Made by a program: the position numbers and the translations under genes
Notes under the pieces: generated by a model
Databases searched by the model: none
The model's input: only the letters and a program-made list of their open reading frames with translations
Told to the model about the DNA's origin: nothing
NCBI GenBank assembly: GCA_021796055.1
Contig: JAJYOS010000522.1
Span: forward strand, 1 to 5,160
Length of the DNA: 5,160 nt
Direction: 5' to 3'
Source: Bacteroidota bacterium
GTDB lineage: Bacteria; Bacteroidota; Kryptoniia; Kryptoniales; JAKASW01
Part shown: positions 5,160-5,160 of the stretch, piece after piece
Numbering within the stretch: position 1 is the first letter of the stretch
Layout: each line of letters opens with the position of its first letter

Positions 5160-5160
5160 A

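Overview
The window is ordinary bacterial chromosome. It is densely coded, with no tRNA, rRNA, CRISPR array, insertion sequence or phage gene that I can see. It carries five complete genes and two genes cut by the window edges. All lie on the minus strand except the partial gene at the left end. Moderate GC, multiheme cytochromes with Geobacter-type CX4CH/CXXCH modules, and a nearby outer-membrane beta-barrel terminus indicate a Gram-negative respiratory bacterium. An Ignavibacteria/Bacteroidota-related lineage or a Geobacter-like deltaproteobacterium would fit. This placement is inferred from protein style only and is not secure.

Layout from left to right. Bases 2-487 (+) hold the C-terminal part of a VIT1/CCC1-type Fe2+/Mn2+ transporter. 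Its 3' end overlaps, tail to tail, a class I SAM-dependent methyltransferase (456-1202, -). Next to that is upp, uracil phosphoribosyltransferase (1230-1853, -), 27 bases upstream of the methyltransferase and probably co-transcribed with it. A 108-base gap separates upp from a HAD-superfamily (NagD/HDHD2-like) phosphatase (1962-2759, -), which appears to start at TTG. A 178-base gap (2760-2937) holds a strong 9-bp hairpin, probably the end of the cytochrome transcript, and a candidate promoter for the HAD gene.

The right 2.2 kb is the interesting part. It is a compact minus-strand operon reading, in order, the last 26 residues of a probable outer-membrane beta-barrel protein (5079-5159), a secreted 14-heme c-type cytochrome (3805-5067), and a 7-motif cytochrome lipoprotein (2938-3801). 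Gaps are 11 and 3 bases, and both cytochrome genes have good Shine-Dalgarno sequences. Barrel, exported multiheme cytochrome and lipoprotein cytochrome is the gene order expected of a porin-cytochrome conduit that moves electrons across the outer membrane. Here most hemes are in the non-lipidated protein, and the lipoprotein is small. Both cytochromes carry one more non-motif histidine than they have heme motifs, so bis-histidine ligation of every heme is possible. This operon is the best candidate in the window for an undescribed system. The upp, methyltransferase and HAD genes look like ordinary housekeeping or accessory genes.
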